Source: DASQHW01 sp038209365 (GTDB lineage Bacteria; Actinomycetota; Acidimicrobiia; IMCC26256; PALSA-610). From it: 20,534 nucleotides of DNA. Positions 1-6,900 of this stretch are shown here, piece by piece. Location: assembly GCA_038209365.1 (NCBI GenBank), contig JBBQXS010000065.1, forward strand, positions 1 through 20,534, read 5' to 3'. Both the position numbers and the translations under genes were made by a program. The notes beneath the pieces were generated by a model, which did not search any database, was not told the origin of the DNA, and worked only from the letters and a program-made list of their open reading frames with translations. Within the stretch, counting starts at the first letter, position 1, and each line of letters starts with the position of its first letter.

Positions 1-178
1 TCCCCCACCCGGGGGGCCGGGGCCCCACGGCCGGGTGGTACTGCTACCCGCCGTGTTACTCCACCTTTGTGCCCGCCCCCCCCCCCCCGGGGGGGCGGCG
101 CCTCCAAACATGCTCAGGGCCTCCATCGTGTTTGGACCTTCAGCCCGCCCCAGGCGGGCTGAAGGTCCAATCTGATGG
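1..178. other. Gene-free, hairpin-rich window edge
   Basis: No convincing coding frame is seen. The stretch is strongly GC-skewed, with a run of 13 C (76-88) followed by 7 G (89-95) that can itself fold. A second hairpin pairs 27-36 with 46-54 around a 9-nt loop with one bulged C, and a third, perfect one lies at 132-170. This looks like an intergenic terminator zone between the leftward CoA-transferase gene and whatever lies to the left. The homopolymer run could also carry sequencing or assembly error. Confidence 0.5.
132..170. terminator. Perfect 18-bp hairpin, terminator candidate
   Basis: Arms 132-149 and 153-170 are exact reverse complements around a 3-nt loop (cca). The hairpin starts 9 nt beyond the stop of the leftward CoA-transferase gene. 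Neither side carries a T tract, so it is the U-less hairpin type common in GC-rich actinobacteria. It could act on both strands. Confidence 0.6.
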
Positions 179-1855
179 TCAACTGCCGCGAAGGAACCAC
201 CCTTGGGGGTCCCAGCGGCGGAGGGCCGAGACCTCATCGGTCGTCGGCGGTTCGAGCACGGGGAGCTCGCCGTCTGCGACCCGCAGGTCCCAGCCGCACA
301 GCACCCGCACGTCCTCGACCGTCGTGCCGGGGGCGAGCGCCGTTAGCGTCAGCTCGCCGTCTCGCTTCTCGAACGTGCCGAGGTCGGTCACGAGCGCGCA
401 CACCCGGTCGCCCGGCGACGTCACGTAGCTGCACTCCGCCACGGTGCGCTGCGCGGTGAGTGTCGCGACGATCACGTTCTCGGCGGCCATGCTCGCGACA
501 TCGTTGCCGCCCCCCGAACCGACGAGGAACGGCCGCGGCATCACGTGTGTCGAATTGATGTTGCCCACGCGGTCGATTTGGGCGCCGCCGAGACAACCGA
601 TCGTCGTGGTTCCGGCCCCGCCCACGAGCGCGCCGAGGACGAACTGGGCGTCGGCCAGCATCAGCGCGGTCGGAAAGTTGCGGTGGTTGAGGACGAACGG
701 GTCTGCGAGCGTCGCGTCGTAGCCCCACAATCCGATCTCGGCGGTGAGCTGCACATCGGAGCCCGCAGCACGCGCGAGCTTCACGCCCAGCCACGCCGCG
801 AGATTCGCGACTCCTGCACCCGCGAGCACCGCATCGGCCTCGATCGCCAGCACGCGCCCGGCCAGATGGCGCGCGCCCCACACCGCCGCGCGTTCCCACG
901 CGTTCACCGGCGCGTCGAGATCGAGTGGGTACGACGCCTCGTCCGCCTGCCACGAATCGGGCGCGGCCTTCGCACGCAGCTGCCCGACGCGCGAAGCGCC
1001 GAGCCTCTCGAGCCAGGCATCCTGGGTCGCGACGTCGAGGACCCACTCGCGGATCCACGCGTCGTATGCCTCGGGTTCGGCGCGCGTCGCGGCGCGGGCC
1101 TCGACCCAGAAGTCGTAGTCCTCGCCGTAGCCGTCAACCGGGAGGCCGCCCGTGTACAGCCCGCCCGGATGTGCACCCATCTCGCACTCGACGACGGCGA
1201 GGACACGGTGCGCGGGAATCCGGACCAGGTGTGACCACGGCCGGAGATCGTCTACGACGCGCTCGACCGTGACGATCGCCCCGCGTCGTGCGGCGAGCGC
1301 TCCCCATACCCCTTCGAGCAACGGCGGATGCAACGCGACGTTGCCCTCACGGTCCGCGACGGGAGCGTGGAGCAACGCCACGTCCGGCACGAGCGGCGCC
1401 AACAACCCGGTCCGCCCGAACGGCGTGTCCACCTGGGCGAACGCGTCGTTGGCTTCCATCGACGAGCCGGCAATCGAACGTGTCACGATCGCCGGCAGGC
1501 CCCGGGCGGCCGCCTCCAGCCGCTGCGAGAACGCGAGGAACGACCAGTGCTCGACCTCGACCTCGCCCCGTTCGTACGCCCGCGCGAACCACGGGTTCGG
1601 GGTGAAGTTGGGAAACGTGTCACCCGAGTATCCGGTGACGACCCTGCGCACGAGACCGCCCCGGAAGAACAGCGCGCCGAGGCTCGACAACGACAACATC
1701 ACGAGCGTGAACCCCGGGTCACGACCCCACCACTGCCGCACGACTTCGCGCGTCGCGGCGCTCCAGCGAGTGTGTCCGACCATCGGATGGAGCACGTCAC
1801 CTGCCTGCACATGCGTCGCGACTGCGTCGGCGAGGTTGGCACGCTTGTCGACCAT
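179..1855 (-). CDS. Single-chain family I CoA-transferase (alpha and beta halves fused)
   Basis: The 558-aa protein has two similar CoA-transferase halves in one chain. The N-terminal half (about 1-250) resembles the alpha subunit of glutaconate/3-oxoacid CoA-transferases and IpdA. The C-terminal half (about 315-555) resembles the beta subunit. The likely catalytic glutamate is E373 in AEIGLWG, at the position of the SENG glutamate of the family. A glycine-rich GSGGGNDVAS stretch lies at 446-455. Such enzymes move CoA between acyl groups, or in IpdAB hydrolyse a ring of a steroid-derived CoA ester; which applies here is not visible. The ATG at 1855 is preceded at 6 nt by TAGTTT, suggesting a leaderless message. 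It is divergent from a TetR gene 44 bp away. The family call is firm, the substrate unknown. Confidence 0.85.
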   Translation of the reverse strand: MVDKRANLADAVATHVQAGDVLHPMVGHTRWSAATREVVRQWWGRDPGFTLVMLSLSSLGALFFRGGLVRRVVTGYSGDTFPNFTPNPWFARAYERGEVEVEHWSFLAFSQRLEAAARGLPAIVTRSIAGSSMEANDAFAQVDTPFGRTGLLAPLVPDVALLHAPVADREGNVALHPPLLEGVWGALAARRGAIVTVERVVDDLRPWSHLVRIPAHRVLAVVECEMGAHPGGLYTGGLPVDGYGEDYDFWVEARAATRAEPEAYDAWIREWVLDVATQDAWLERLGASRVGQLRAKAAPDSWQADEASYPLDLDAPVNAWERAAVWGARHLAGRVLAIEADAVLAGAGVANLAAWLGVKLARAAGSDVQLTAEIGLWGYDATLADPFVLNHRNFPTALMLADAQFVLGALVGGAGTTTIGCLGGAQIDRVGNINSTHVMPRPFLVGSGGGNDVASMAAENVIVATLTAQRTVAECSYVTSPGDRVCALVTDLGTFEKRDGELTLTALAPGTTVEDVRVLCGWDLRVADGELPVLEPPTTDEVSALRRWDPQGWFLRGS

Positions 1856-1861
1856 GCCCGA

Positions 1862-1867
1862 AAACTA
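1862..1867 (-). promoter_or_regulatory. -10 box of the CoA-transferase gene
   Basis: On the minus strand the hexamer is TAGTTT, matching TANNNT, and lies 6 nt before the ATG at 1855. There is no Shine-Dalgarno sequence. Transcription starting at the ATG is inferred. Confidence 0.5.
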
Positions 1868-1873
1868 GTGTTG

Positions 1874-1899
1874 TCGCGGGGCCGGTAACCTCCCCGCGA
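1874..1899. promoter_or_regulatory. Candidate TetR operator over the tetR -10 box
   Basis: TCGCGGGG (1874-1881) and CCCCGCGA (1892-1899) form a perfect 8-bp inverted repeat with a 10-bp spacer, ending at the base before the GTG start of the TetR gene. The spacer holds TAACCT (1886-1891), a TANNNT -10 box 8 nt before that GTG. Binding here would block tetR and sit just upstream of the divergent CoA-transferase -10 box (1862-1867). This layout fits autoregulation; binding is inferred. Confidence 0.55.
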
Positions 1900-2562
1900 G
1901 TGGTTGCGCACACGATTCCCCCCGAGCCCGCGAAACCGGTGTCCTCAGGCCGTCGATACCGCGGCCTTTCCGCAGACGAACGACGCGCGGACCAGCGTCG
2001 TCGCCTCGTGCGCGCCGCGATCGAAGAGTTCGCCGCGCGCGGCTACCACCGCACGTCCGTGGAGGACATCGTGCGCAGCGCGCGCACCAGCCGCACAGCC
2101 TTCTACGCGTTCTTCGACAACCGTGAAGACGCGATGTACGGAGCGTTGCAGACGTCGTTGCGGCACCTGCTCGACACGGTGCGCAGCAAGCTCGTGCGCG
2201 CCAAGCCGGAAGAGAATGTCGTCGAAGTCGGTATCCGTGCGTACGTCGATTGCCTCGTCGACGATCCCGCGGCGGCGCGCATCATCTTGCTCGAAGGCGT
2301 CGGCACGTCGCCCGAGGTGAACGCGTTGCGCAGCCGGACCCGCCGCGAGATTGCCGATCTCCTCCGCGATCTCTGGCGCGAGTACGACCCCGACGCGGCC
2401 GCAAGCTCGCAGGCACCGGCCATCTCCGTCGGCGTATTCGGCATCTTGTTCGAGTCGATGGTGCATCTCGCCGAGACCGGCCACCTCGACGACGCGCCGT
2501 CGCACGTCCCCGCGCTCGTGACCGCGGTCAATCGGGTGATCACGCCGAACCCCGCGGCGTGA
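1900..2562 (+). CDS. TetR/AcrR-family transcriptional regulator
   Basis: The 220-aa protein starts at GTG 1900. An N-terminal helix-turn-helix (about residues 36-75) has the typical TetR pattern: an alanine-rich helix 1, a G-Y-H-R-T-S turn, V-E-D-I-V, then T-A-F-Y-A-F-F and a D-N-R-E segment. The rest is a helical ligand-binding domain with no recognisable ligand signature. It shares a 4-bp GTGA overlap with the downstream LLM oxidoreductase, so the two are translationally coupled. It is divergent from the CoA-transferase over a palindromic site. It probably represses itself and one or both neighbours in response to a catabolic intermediate such as an acyl-CoA; the effector is a guess. Confidence 0.88.
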   Translation: MVAHTIPPEPAKPVSSGRRYRGLSADERRADQRRRLVRAAIEEFAARGYHRTSVEDIVRSARTSRTAFYAFFDNREDAMYGALQTSLRHLLDTVRSKLVRAKPEENVVEVGIRAYVDCLVDDPAAARIILLEGVGTSPEVNALRSRTRREIADLLRDLWREYDPDAAASSQAPAISVGVFGILFESMVHLAETGHLDDAPSHVPALVTAVNRVITPNPAA

Positions 2563-3416
2563 AGCTCGGCATCGTCACCCCCGTGCTGACGTTGCTCCCG
2601 CGCGCGCACGCGCGGTGGGAGGAGACGGCGGCCTTCGACGACGTGGTTGCGATCGTGCGCGAGGCGGAACGGCTCGGTTATCACCACTGCACCTGCAGCG
2701 AGCATGTCGCGGTGCCGGTTGCAGTCGCGGCTGTGCGCGGGGGCCGCTACTTCGATCCGCTCGCGACGTTCGGCGCGCTCGGTGCCGCGACCTCGACCAT
2801 CCGCTTCGCCGCGCACGTCGTCGTGCTCGGCTATCACCATCCACTCGCGATCGCGAAGCGCTACGGAACGCTCGACGTCGTCACCGGCGGCCGCGTGATC
2901 CTCGGCGTCGGCGTCGGATCGTTGCGGGAAGAGTTCGAGCTGCTCGGCGCACAGTTCGACGACCGGGGTGCCCGGGCCGACGACGCGATGCGTGCGCTGC
3001 GCGGCGCGCTCTCGCAGCGGGAACCCGCGTATCACGGTGAATACTTCGATTTCGAGGGCTTTCTCGTCGACCCGAGCGCGGTGCAGCCGCACGTACCGAT
3101 GTGGGTCGGCGGTCGTACCTTCCGGTCGCTCCGTCGCGCGGTCGAGCTCGCCGACGGCTGGGCCCCGTTCGGACTGCGTACCTCGGAGCTCGAGACGATG
3201 CTGCAGCGCGCCGGTCGGCCCGACCGCTCATTCGACGTCATCGTGCAGAACGAACATCCCCTCGATCCGCTCACCGAACCCGACCGGGTCGCCGAGCAAC
3301 TCCGCCGCTTCGCCGACATCGGCGCCACGGGCGTGAACGTCCGCTTCGTACACCACTCCCGCGACCACTACTGCGAACAGCTCGCCGCGCTCACGGCCGT
3401 CGCGGGCGGCATCTGA
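2559..3416 (+). CDS. LLM-class (luciferase-like) F420/FMN-dependent oxidoreductase
   Basis: The 285-aa protein is a TIM-barrel luciferase-like monooxygenase. It has the N-terminal strand MKLGIVTP, the SEH turn after helix 1, the GGR-hydrophobic-GVGVGS phosphate-binding stretch, and the VQPHVPMWVGG core strand. In actinobacteria most of this class use coenzyme F420 for hydride transfer, but FMN cannot be excluded. The GTG start at 2559 overlaps the tetR stop (GTGA). A much longer upstream extension of the same frame exists but lies inside tetR and is not protein-like. It ends 4 bp before the stop of the convergent thiolase gene, with no room for a terminator. It probably oxidises or reduces the substrate sensed by the TetR protein. 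Confidence 0.85.
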   Translation: MKLGIVTPVLTLLPRAHARWEETAAFDDVVAIVREAERLGYHHCTCSEHVAVPVAVAAVRGGRYFDPLATFGALGAATSTIRFAAHVVVLGYHHPLAIAKRYGTLDVVTGGRVILGVGVGSLREEFELLGAQFDDRGARADDAMRALRGALSQREPAYHGEYFDFEGFLVDPSAVQPHVPMWVGGRTFRSLRRAVELADGWAPFGLRTSELETMLQRAGRPDRSFDVIVQNEHPLDPLTEPDRVAEQLRRFADIGATGVNVRFVHHSRDHYCEQLAALTAVAGGI

Positions 3417-3420
3417 CCGT

Positions 3421-4584
3421 TCAGACGCGTTCGATGACGGTGGCGTTGGCTTGGCCGCCGCCCTCGCACATCGTTTGGAAGCCGTAGCGACCACCGGTGG
3501 CCTCGAGGTGGCGGAGCAGACGCGTCATCAGCGCCACACCCGACGCGCCCAGGGGATGGCCGAGCGCGATCGCGCCGCCGCGCGGGTTGAAGCGCTCCAT
3601 CGGATACCCGAACTCCTTCTGCCACATGAGCGCGATCGCCGCGAACGCTTCGTTGCACTCGACCGCGTCCCAGTCGTCGGGTGTCATCCCGGCGCGCTTC
3701 ATCAGCTTGTACGTGACCGGTACCGGTGCCGACAGCACCAACACCGGATCTTCGGCTGCAACCGCGAACGCGTGAAATCGTGCGCGCACCGGCAAGCCGT
3801 GCTGCTCGGCGAAGTCGGCCGACGCGATGATCATCGCCGCCGCGCCGTCGGTCATCTGCGACGAGTTGGCAGCCGTGATGTTCGGCGCCGGTTGCTCATC
3901 ACTCGCCCATGCCGGCGCCAATGACGCGATCTTCTCGAGTGAGGCGTCGGCACGGATACCTTCGTCCTCCGACAACATGCGTCCCTCGGCCACCGGCACG
4001 GGGACGATCTCACCGGCGAAGAAGCCGTTGCGCGTGTTCTCGGCAGCACGTTGATGCGATTGCAGCGCGTAGCCGTCCATCTCCTCGCGCGTGATCCCCC
4101 ACTTGTCGGCGAGGACCTGCGCGACCCAGAACTGGATGCCGAGCGTGTTGTTCGTCTGCGTCAGGAACTCGCCGCTGAACGGTCCGACGCCGCCTCGTGC
4201 GTTCGATGACATCGGCGCGCGCGTCATGGACTCCACGCCGCACGCGATCGCGATGTCGTACGCGCCCGCGAGCACGCCCTGGGCAACGAAGTGCACGGCC
4301 TGCTGCGACGAGCCGCACTGGCGGTCGACGCTGGTCGCCGGGACCTGCCACGGGAGCCCCCCGGCCACCCACGCGTTGCGCGTCACATTGCATCCCTGCT
4401 CGCCGGCCTGGGTGACACAACCGCCGACGACGTCGTCGATCAGCATCGGATCGAGGTCGTTGCGCTCGACGATCGTGCGGAGCACGAGACCGAGCAGATC
4501 CGTGGGGTGCCATTCGGCGAGCGCGCCCTTGCGCTTGCCGAACGCGCTGCGGGCGCAGTCGACGATCACTGCTTCGCGGGTCAT
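3421..4584 (-). CDS. Thiolase (acetyl-CoA acyltransferase)
   Basis: The 387-aa protein has full thiolase length and all catalytic motifs: nucleophilic C90 in DRQCGSSQ, NEAFAA at 311-316, H343 in GGAIALGHPLGASG, and C373 in the CEGGGQ motif. It performs the CoA-dependent thiolytic cleavage that ends a beta-oxidation round, or the reverse condensation. Its sequence resembles the catabolic FadA type more than the biosynthetic acetoacetyl-CoA type, by eye only. The ATG at 4584 is only 11 bp from the divergent ETF start. TACAGT lies 6 nt upstream, so the message is probably leaderless. Confidence 0.93.
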   Translation of the reverse strand: MTREAVIVDCARSAFGKRKGALAEWHPTDLLGLVLRTIVERNDLDPMLIDDVVGGCVTQAGEQGCNVTRNAWVAGGLPWQVPATSVDRQCGSSQQAVHFVAQGVLAGAYDIAIACGVESMTRAPMSSNARGGVGPFSGEFLTQTNNTLGIQFWVAQVLADKWGITREEMDGYALQSHQRAAENTRNGFFAGEIVPVPVAEGRMLSEDEGIRADASLEKIASLAPAWASDEQPAPNITAANSSQMTDGAAAMIIASADFAEQHGLPVRARFHAFAVAAEDPVLVLSAPVPVTYKLMKRAGMTPDDWDAVECNEAFAAIALMWQKEFGYPMERFNPRGGAIALGHPLGASGVALMTRLLRHLEATGGRYGFQTMCEGGGQANATVIERV

Positions 4585-4596
4585 AACCTCACTGTA
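4584..4596. promoter_or_regulatory. Interlocked divergent -10 boxes of thiolase and ETF genes
   Basis: On the plus strand TAACCT (4584-4589) lies 6 nt before the ETF ATG at 4596. On the minus strand TACAGT (4596-4591) lies 6 nt before the thiolase ATG at 4584. Each box includes one base of the opposite gene's start codon. No workable Shine-Dalgarno is present; the only purine run, GAGG before thiolase, is 2 nt from the ATG. Both transcripts are therefore inferred to be leaderless, and simultaneous open complexes would collide. Confidence 0.6.
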
Positions 4597-6371
4597 TGCG
4601 GATCGCGGTCCTGGTGAAGCAGGTTCCGAAGTTCGAGGAGATGGCGCTCGGGCCCGACGGCCGGCTGCGGCGCGACGGCATCGAGCTGGAGATGAACCCG
4701 TATTGCCGGCGCGCGGTCAGCAAGGCGGTAGAGCTCGCGGCGGAGCGCGTCGGTTCACGAGTCAGCGTGTTCACACTCGGGCCGCCGGCCGCCGAAGACG
4801 CGTTGCGCGAGGCGATCGCGTGGGGGCTCGAGCGCGGCGTCGACATCGAAGGTGTGCTGATCACCGATACGGCCTTCGCCGGGTCCGACTCGCTGATCAC
4901 GGCGACCGCCCTCGCCCGCGCGCTCGCGCACGAAGGCGCGTTCGACCTGGTGCTGGCCGGCCGGAATTCCGTGGACGCCGACACCGGCCAAGTCGGCCCC
5001 GAGCTGGCCGAGCTGCTCGATCTTCCGTTCCTCACTGGGGTGCGCTACCTCGAGATCGAAGGCACCCGCGTGCACGCGCGCTGCGAGCACGACGACGGCT
5101 GGCTGCAAGCCGAGGTCGAGCTGCCGGCGATCATCTCCACTGCAGAGCGGTTGTGCGAGCCGGCCAAGGTCGACCCGGACGAGCGCGCCCGCGTCCCTGC
5201 CGAGCGCATTCGCCGACTCCGTGCCGCCGACCTCCGCACGGTGCGCGGCGGCGACACGTCGCCGACCTCGGTCGGCCCGGTGAAAGTGATGGCGGCGACC
5301 CGGATGCACACTCGATGGCCCGACGCGCCACTCGACGACCAGGTTCGCAACGCGGTCCACATGCTCACCGAACGGGGCGCACTGCGATCCGCGCCCATCG
5401 AGTCCTGTGAAACCGTTGCGATGTCGCGCACGCACTCCTACTGCACGATGGTGTTGTGCGAGCCGGACCGCACGCACATGACGCGCGAGCTCCTCGGGAC
5501 GGCGCAGCAGCTCACCGGAAACGTCATTGCAGTCACGGTGGACCCGCCCGACGAAAAGGTGTTGATGTCATGGGGCGCCGACGAGATCGTCCACCTCGTC
5601 GGCGACAACGTCGAGGAGGACGTCGCGACCGCGGTCGTCGGGCTCGTCGCGAGCGACGGACCATGGGCGCTCCTCGCCGGGTCGACCGCATGGGGCCGCG
5701 AAGTCGCGTCCCGTGTCGCGGCGCGCCTCGATGCGGGGCTCGTCGGCGACGCCGTGGAGCTGGACGTCCAGGACGATCGGCTGATCGCCTGGAAACCGGC
5801 CTTCGGCGGTCAGATCGTCGCCGCGATCACGTACAACTCTCCGCTTCAGCTCGCCACCGTTCGGCCGGGCGTGCTACCGACGCTCGTACCCCGCGCCGTC
5901 GACGGCAACATCGCGCACCGCACGATGCCGATGCGCGGACGCGGACGGGTCCGAGTGCTCGCGCGCACGCGCGACGACGATCTCGACGTGCTCGCCGAGG
6001 CGGACACGGTGATCGGCGTGGGCATGGGAGTGGCACCCGACGAGTACCCCGCGCTCGAACCCCTGCGCACGCTCCTCCGCGCGGAGCTCGGTGCGACACG
6101 GAAGGTCACGGACAAGGGATGGCTCCCGCGTGCCCGCCAGATCGGGATCACGGGACGCGCGATCGCGCCGCGCCTCTACGTGAGCATCGGAGCGAGCGGC
6201 AAGTTCAACCACGCGATCGGGGTGCGCGGCGCGGACACCGTGCTCGCGATCAACCCCGATCAATCTGCGCCGATCTTCGACGCGTCCGACATCGGCATCG
6301 TCGGTGACTGGCGCGACGTCCTGCCGCTTCTCGTCGACACGTTGCGCGATCAGCTCGCCGCCGCCGGCTGA
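4596..6371 (+). CDS. Electron-transfer flavoprotein, fused beta-alpha single chain
   Basis: The 591-aa protein joins EtfB and EtfA. Residues 1 to about 235 are EtfB-like: MRIAVLVKQVP, the AGRNSVDADTGQVGPELAE nucleotide-binding segment at 121-139, and TSPTSVGPVKV at the domain end. Residues about 283-591 are EtfA-like, ending in the FAD domain (505-572) with QIGITG (515-520), GASGKFNH (532-539), AINPDQSAPIF and DIGIVGDW. ETF carries electrons from acyl-CoA dehydrogenases to the membrane quinone pool. EtfB and EtfA are usually separate, adjacent genes; here there is one frame without a stop. The AMP/second-flavin segment is well kept, so ordinary or bifurcating use cannot be told apart. Its stop lies inside the convergent doxX-like gene (22-bp overlap). 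Confidence 0.92.
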   Translation: MRIAVLVKQVPKFEEMALGPDGRLRRDGIELEMNPYCRRAVSKAVELAAERVGSRVSVFTLGPPAAEDALREAIAWGLERGVDIEGVLITDTAFAGSDSLITATALARALAHEGAFDLVLAGRNSVDADTGQVGPELAELLDLPFLTGVRYLEIEGTRVHARCEHDDGWLQAEVELPAIISTAERLCEPAKVDPDERARVPAERIRRLRAADLRTVRGGDTSPTSVGPVKVMAATRMHTRWPDAPLDDQVRNAVHMLTERGALRSAPIESCETVAMSRTHSYCTMVLCEPDRTHMTRELLGTAQQLTGNVIAVTVDPPDEKVLMSWGADEIVHLVGDNVEEDVATAVVGLVASDGPWALLAGSTAWGREVASRVAARLDAGLVGDAVELDVQDDRLIAWKPAFGGQIVAAITYNSPLQLATVRPGVLPTLVPRAVDGNIAHRTMPMRGRGRVRVLARTRDDDLDVLAEADTVIGVGMGVAPDEYPALEPLRTLLRAELGATRKVTDKGWLPRARQIGITGRAIAPRLYVSIGASGKFNHAIGVRGADTVLAINPDQSAPIFDASDIGIVGDWRDVLPLLVDTLRDQLAAAG

Positions 6372-6874
6372 CGCTGCGGCCGCCAGAACACCGCGAGCAA
6401 CGACGCCGCGCCGCCCACCCCGATCACCAACGCGATGATCAAGCTCCACCAATGCGTCGGCTGGTAGTCGATGGCGTCGTCGAGCGACCATTCGCCCGGC
6501 CCGAGACATGCGATCGCGAACAGTGCCGCAACCAGGTTCATCAGGTACTCCCACCCTTCGGTGGGCCGGCGGAAGACGAAGAACCCGGCGCGCAAGTGGT
6601 TCGTGATCCACGCGACCACCATGGTGCCGATCAGCGCTCCGGCCGCCCACGGCGTGAGGAGCCCGACGACGAGCCCCGTGCCCGCGAGCAGCTCGGTGAC
6701 GCTCGCCAGCCACGCGTGCAACCAGCCCGGCTTCATGCCGAGGCTCTCGAACCACCGGCCCGTGCCGGCGATCTTGCCGCCCCGGTAGATGTGGTTGTAG
6801 CCGTGGGCGATCATCGTCACGCCGACCGCGACGCGAAGGACGAGCAACCCGAGGTTCACCTGATCCGCAGCCAT
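6350..6874 (-). CDS. DoxX-family membrane protein
   Basis: The 174-aa protein has four hydrophobic segments (about 7-25, 52-75, 77-98 and 140-162) and the DoxX signatures: LRVAVGVTMIAHG near the N-terminus, then GGKIAGTGRWFESLGM and LLAGTGLVVGLLTPWAA. DoxX proteins are small inner-membrane proteins, in some bacteria linked to redox or thiosulphate-quinone complexes. The function of this copy is unknown. TATCGT lies 8 nt before the ATG at 6874. The 3' end overlaps the ETF gene by 22 bp, and the 5' end faces the P450 gene across 26 bp. Confidence 0.85.
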   Translation of the reverse strand: MAADQVNLGLLVLRVAVGVTMIAHGYNHIYRGGKIAGTGRWFESLGMKPGWLHAWLASVTELLAGTGLVVGLLTPWAAGALIGTMVVAWITNHLRAGFFVFRRPTEGWEYLMNLVAALFAIACLGPGEWSLDDAIDYQPTHWWSLIIALVIGVGGAASLLAVFWRPQRQPAAAS

Positions 6875-6882
6875 GAGCGCGG

Positions 6883-6890
6883 ACGATACT
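6883..6890. promoter_or_regulatory. Overlapping divergent -10 boxes, doxX-like and P450 genes
   Basis: The minus-strand TATCGT (6888-6883) sits 8 nt before the doxX-like ATG. On the plus strand GATACT (6885-6890), one base off TANNNT, is 10 nt before the P450 GTG. The hexamers share four base pairs. The minus-strand box is the better match; the P450 box is tentative. Confidence 0.4.
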
Positions 6891-6900
6891 CAGGACTACG

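Noticed and set aside
27..54. tRNA-like D-arm sequence near the left edge
   Set aside because: Only one short hairpin forms; there is no anticodon or T arm and no acceptor stem.
2103..3092. 329-codon minus-strand frame opposite tetR and the LLM gene
   Set aside because: Antisense shadow of two well-supported genes; composition typical of GC-rich off-frame reading.
4091..5410. 439-codon plus-strand frame covering the thiolase start and ETF
   Set aside because: Crosses the divergent promoter and is antisense to thiolase and off-frame in ETF; no family sequence.
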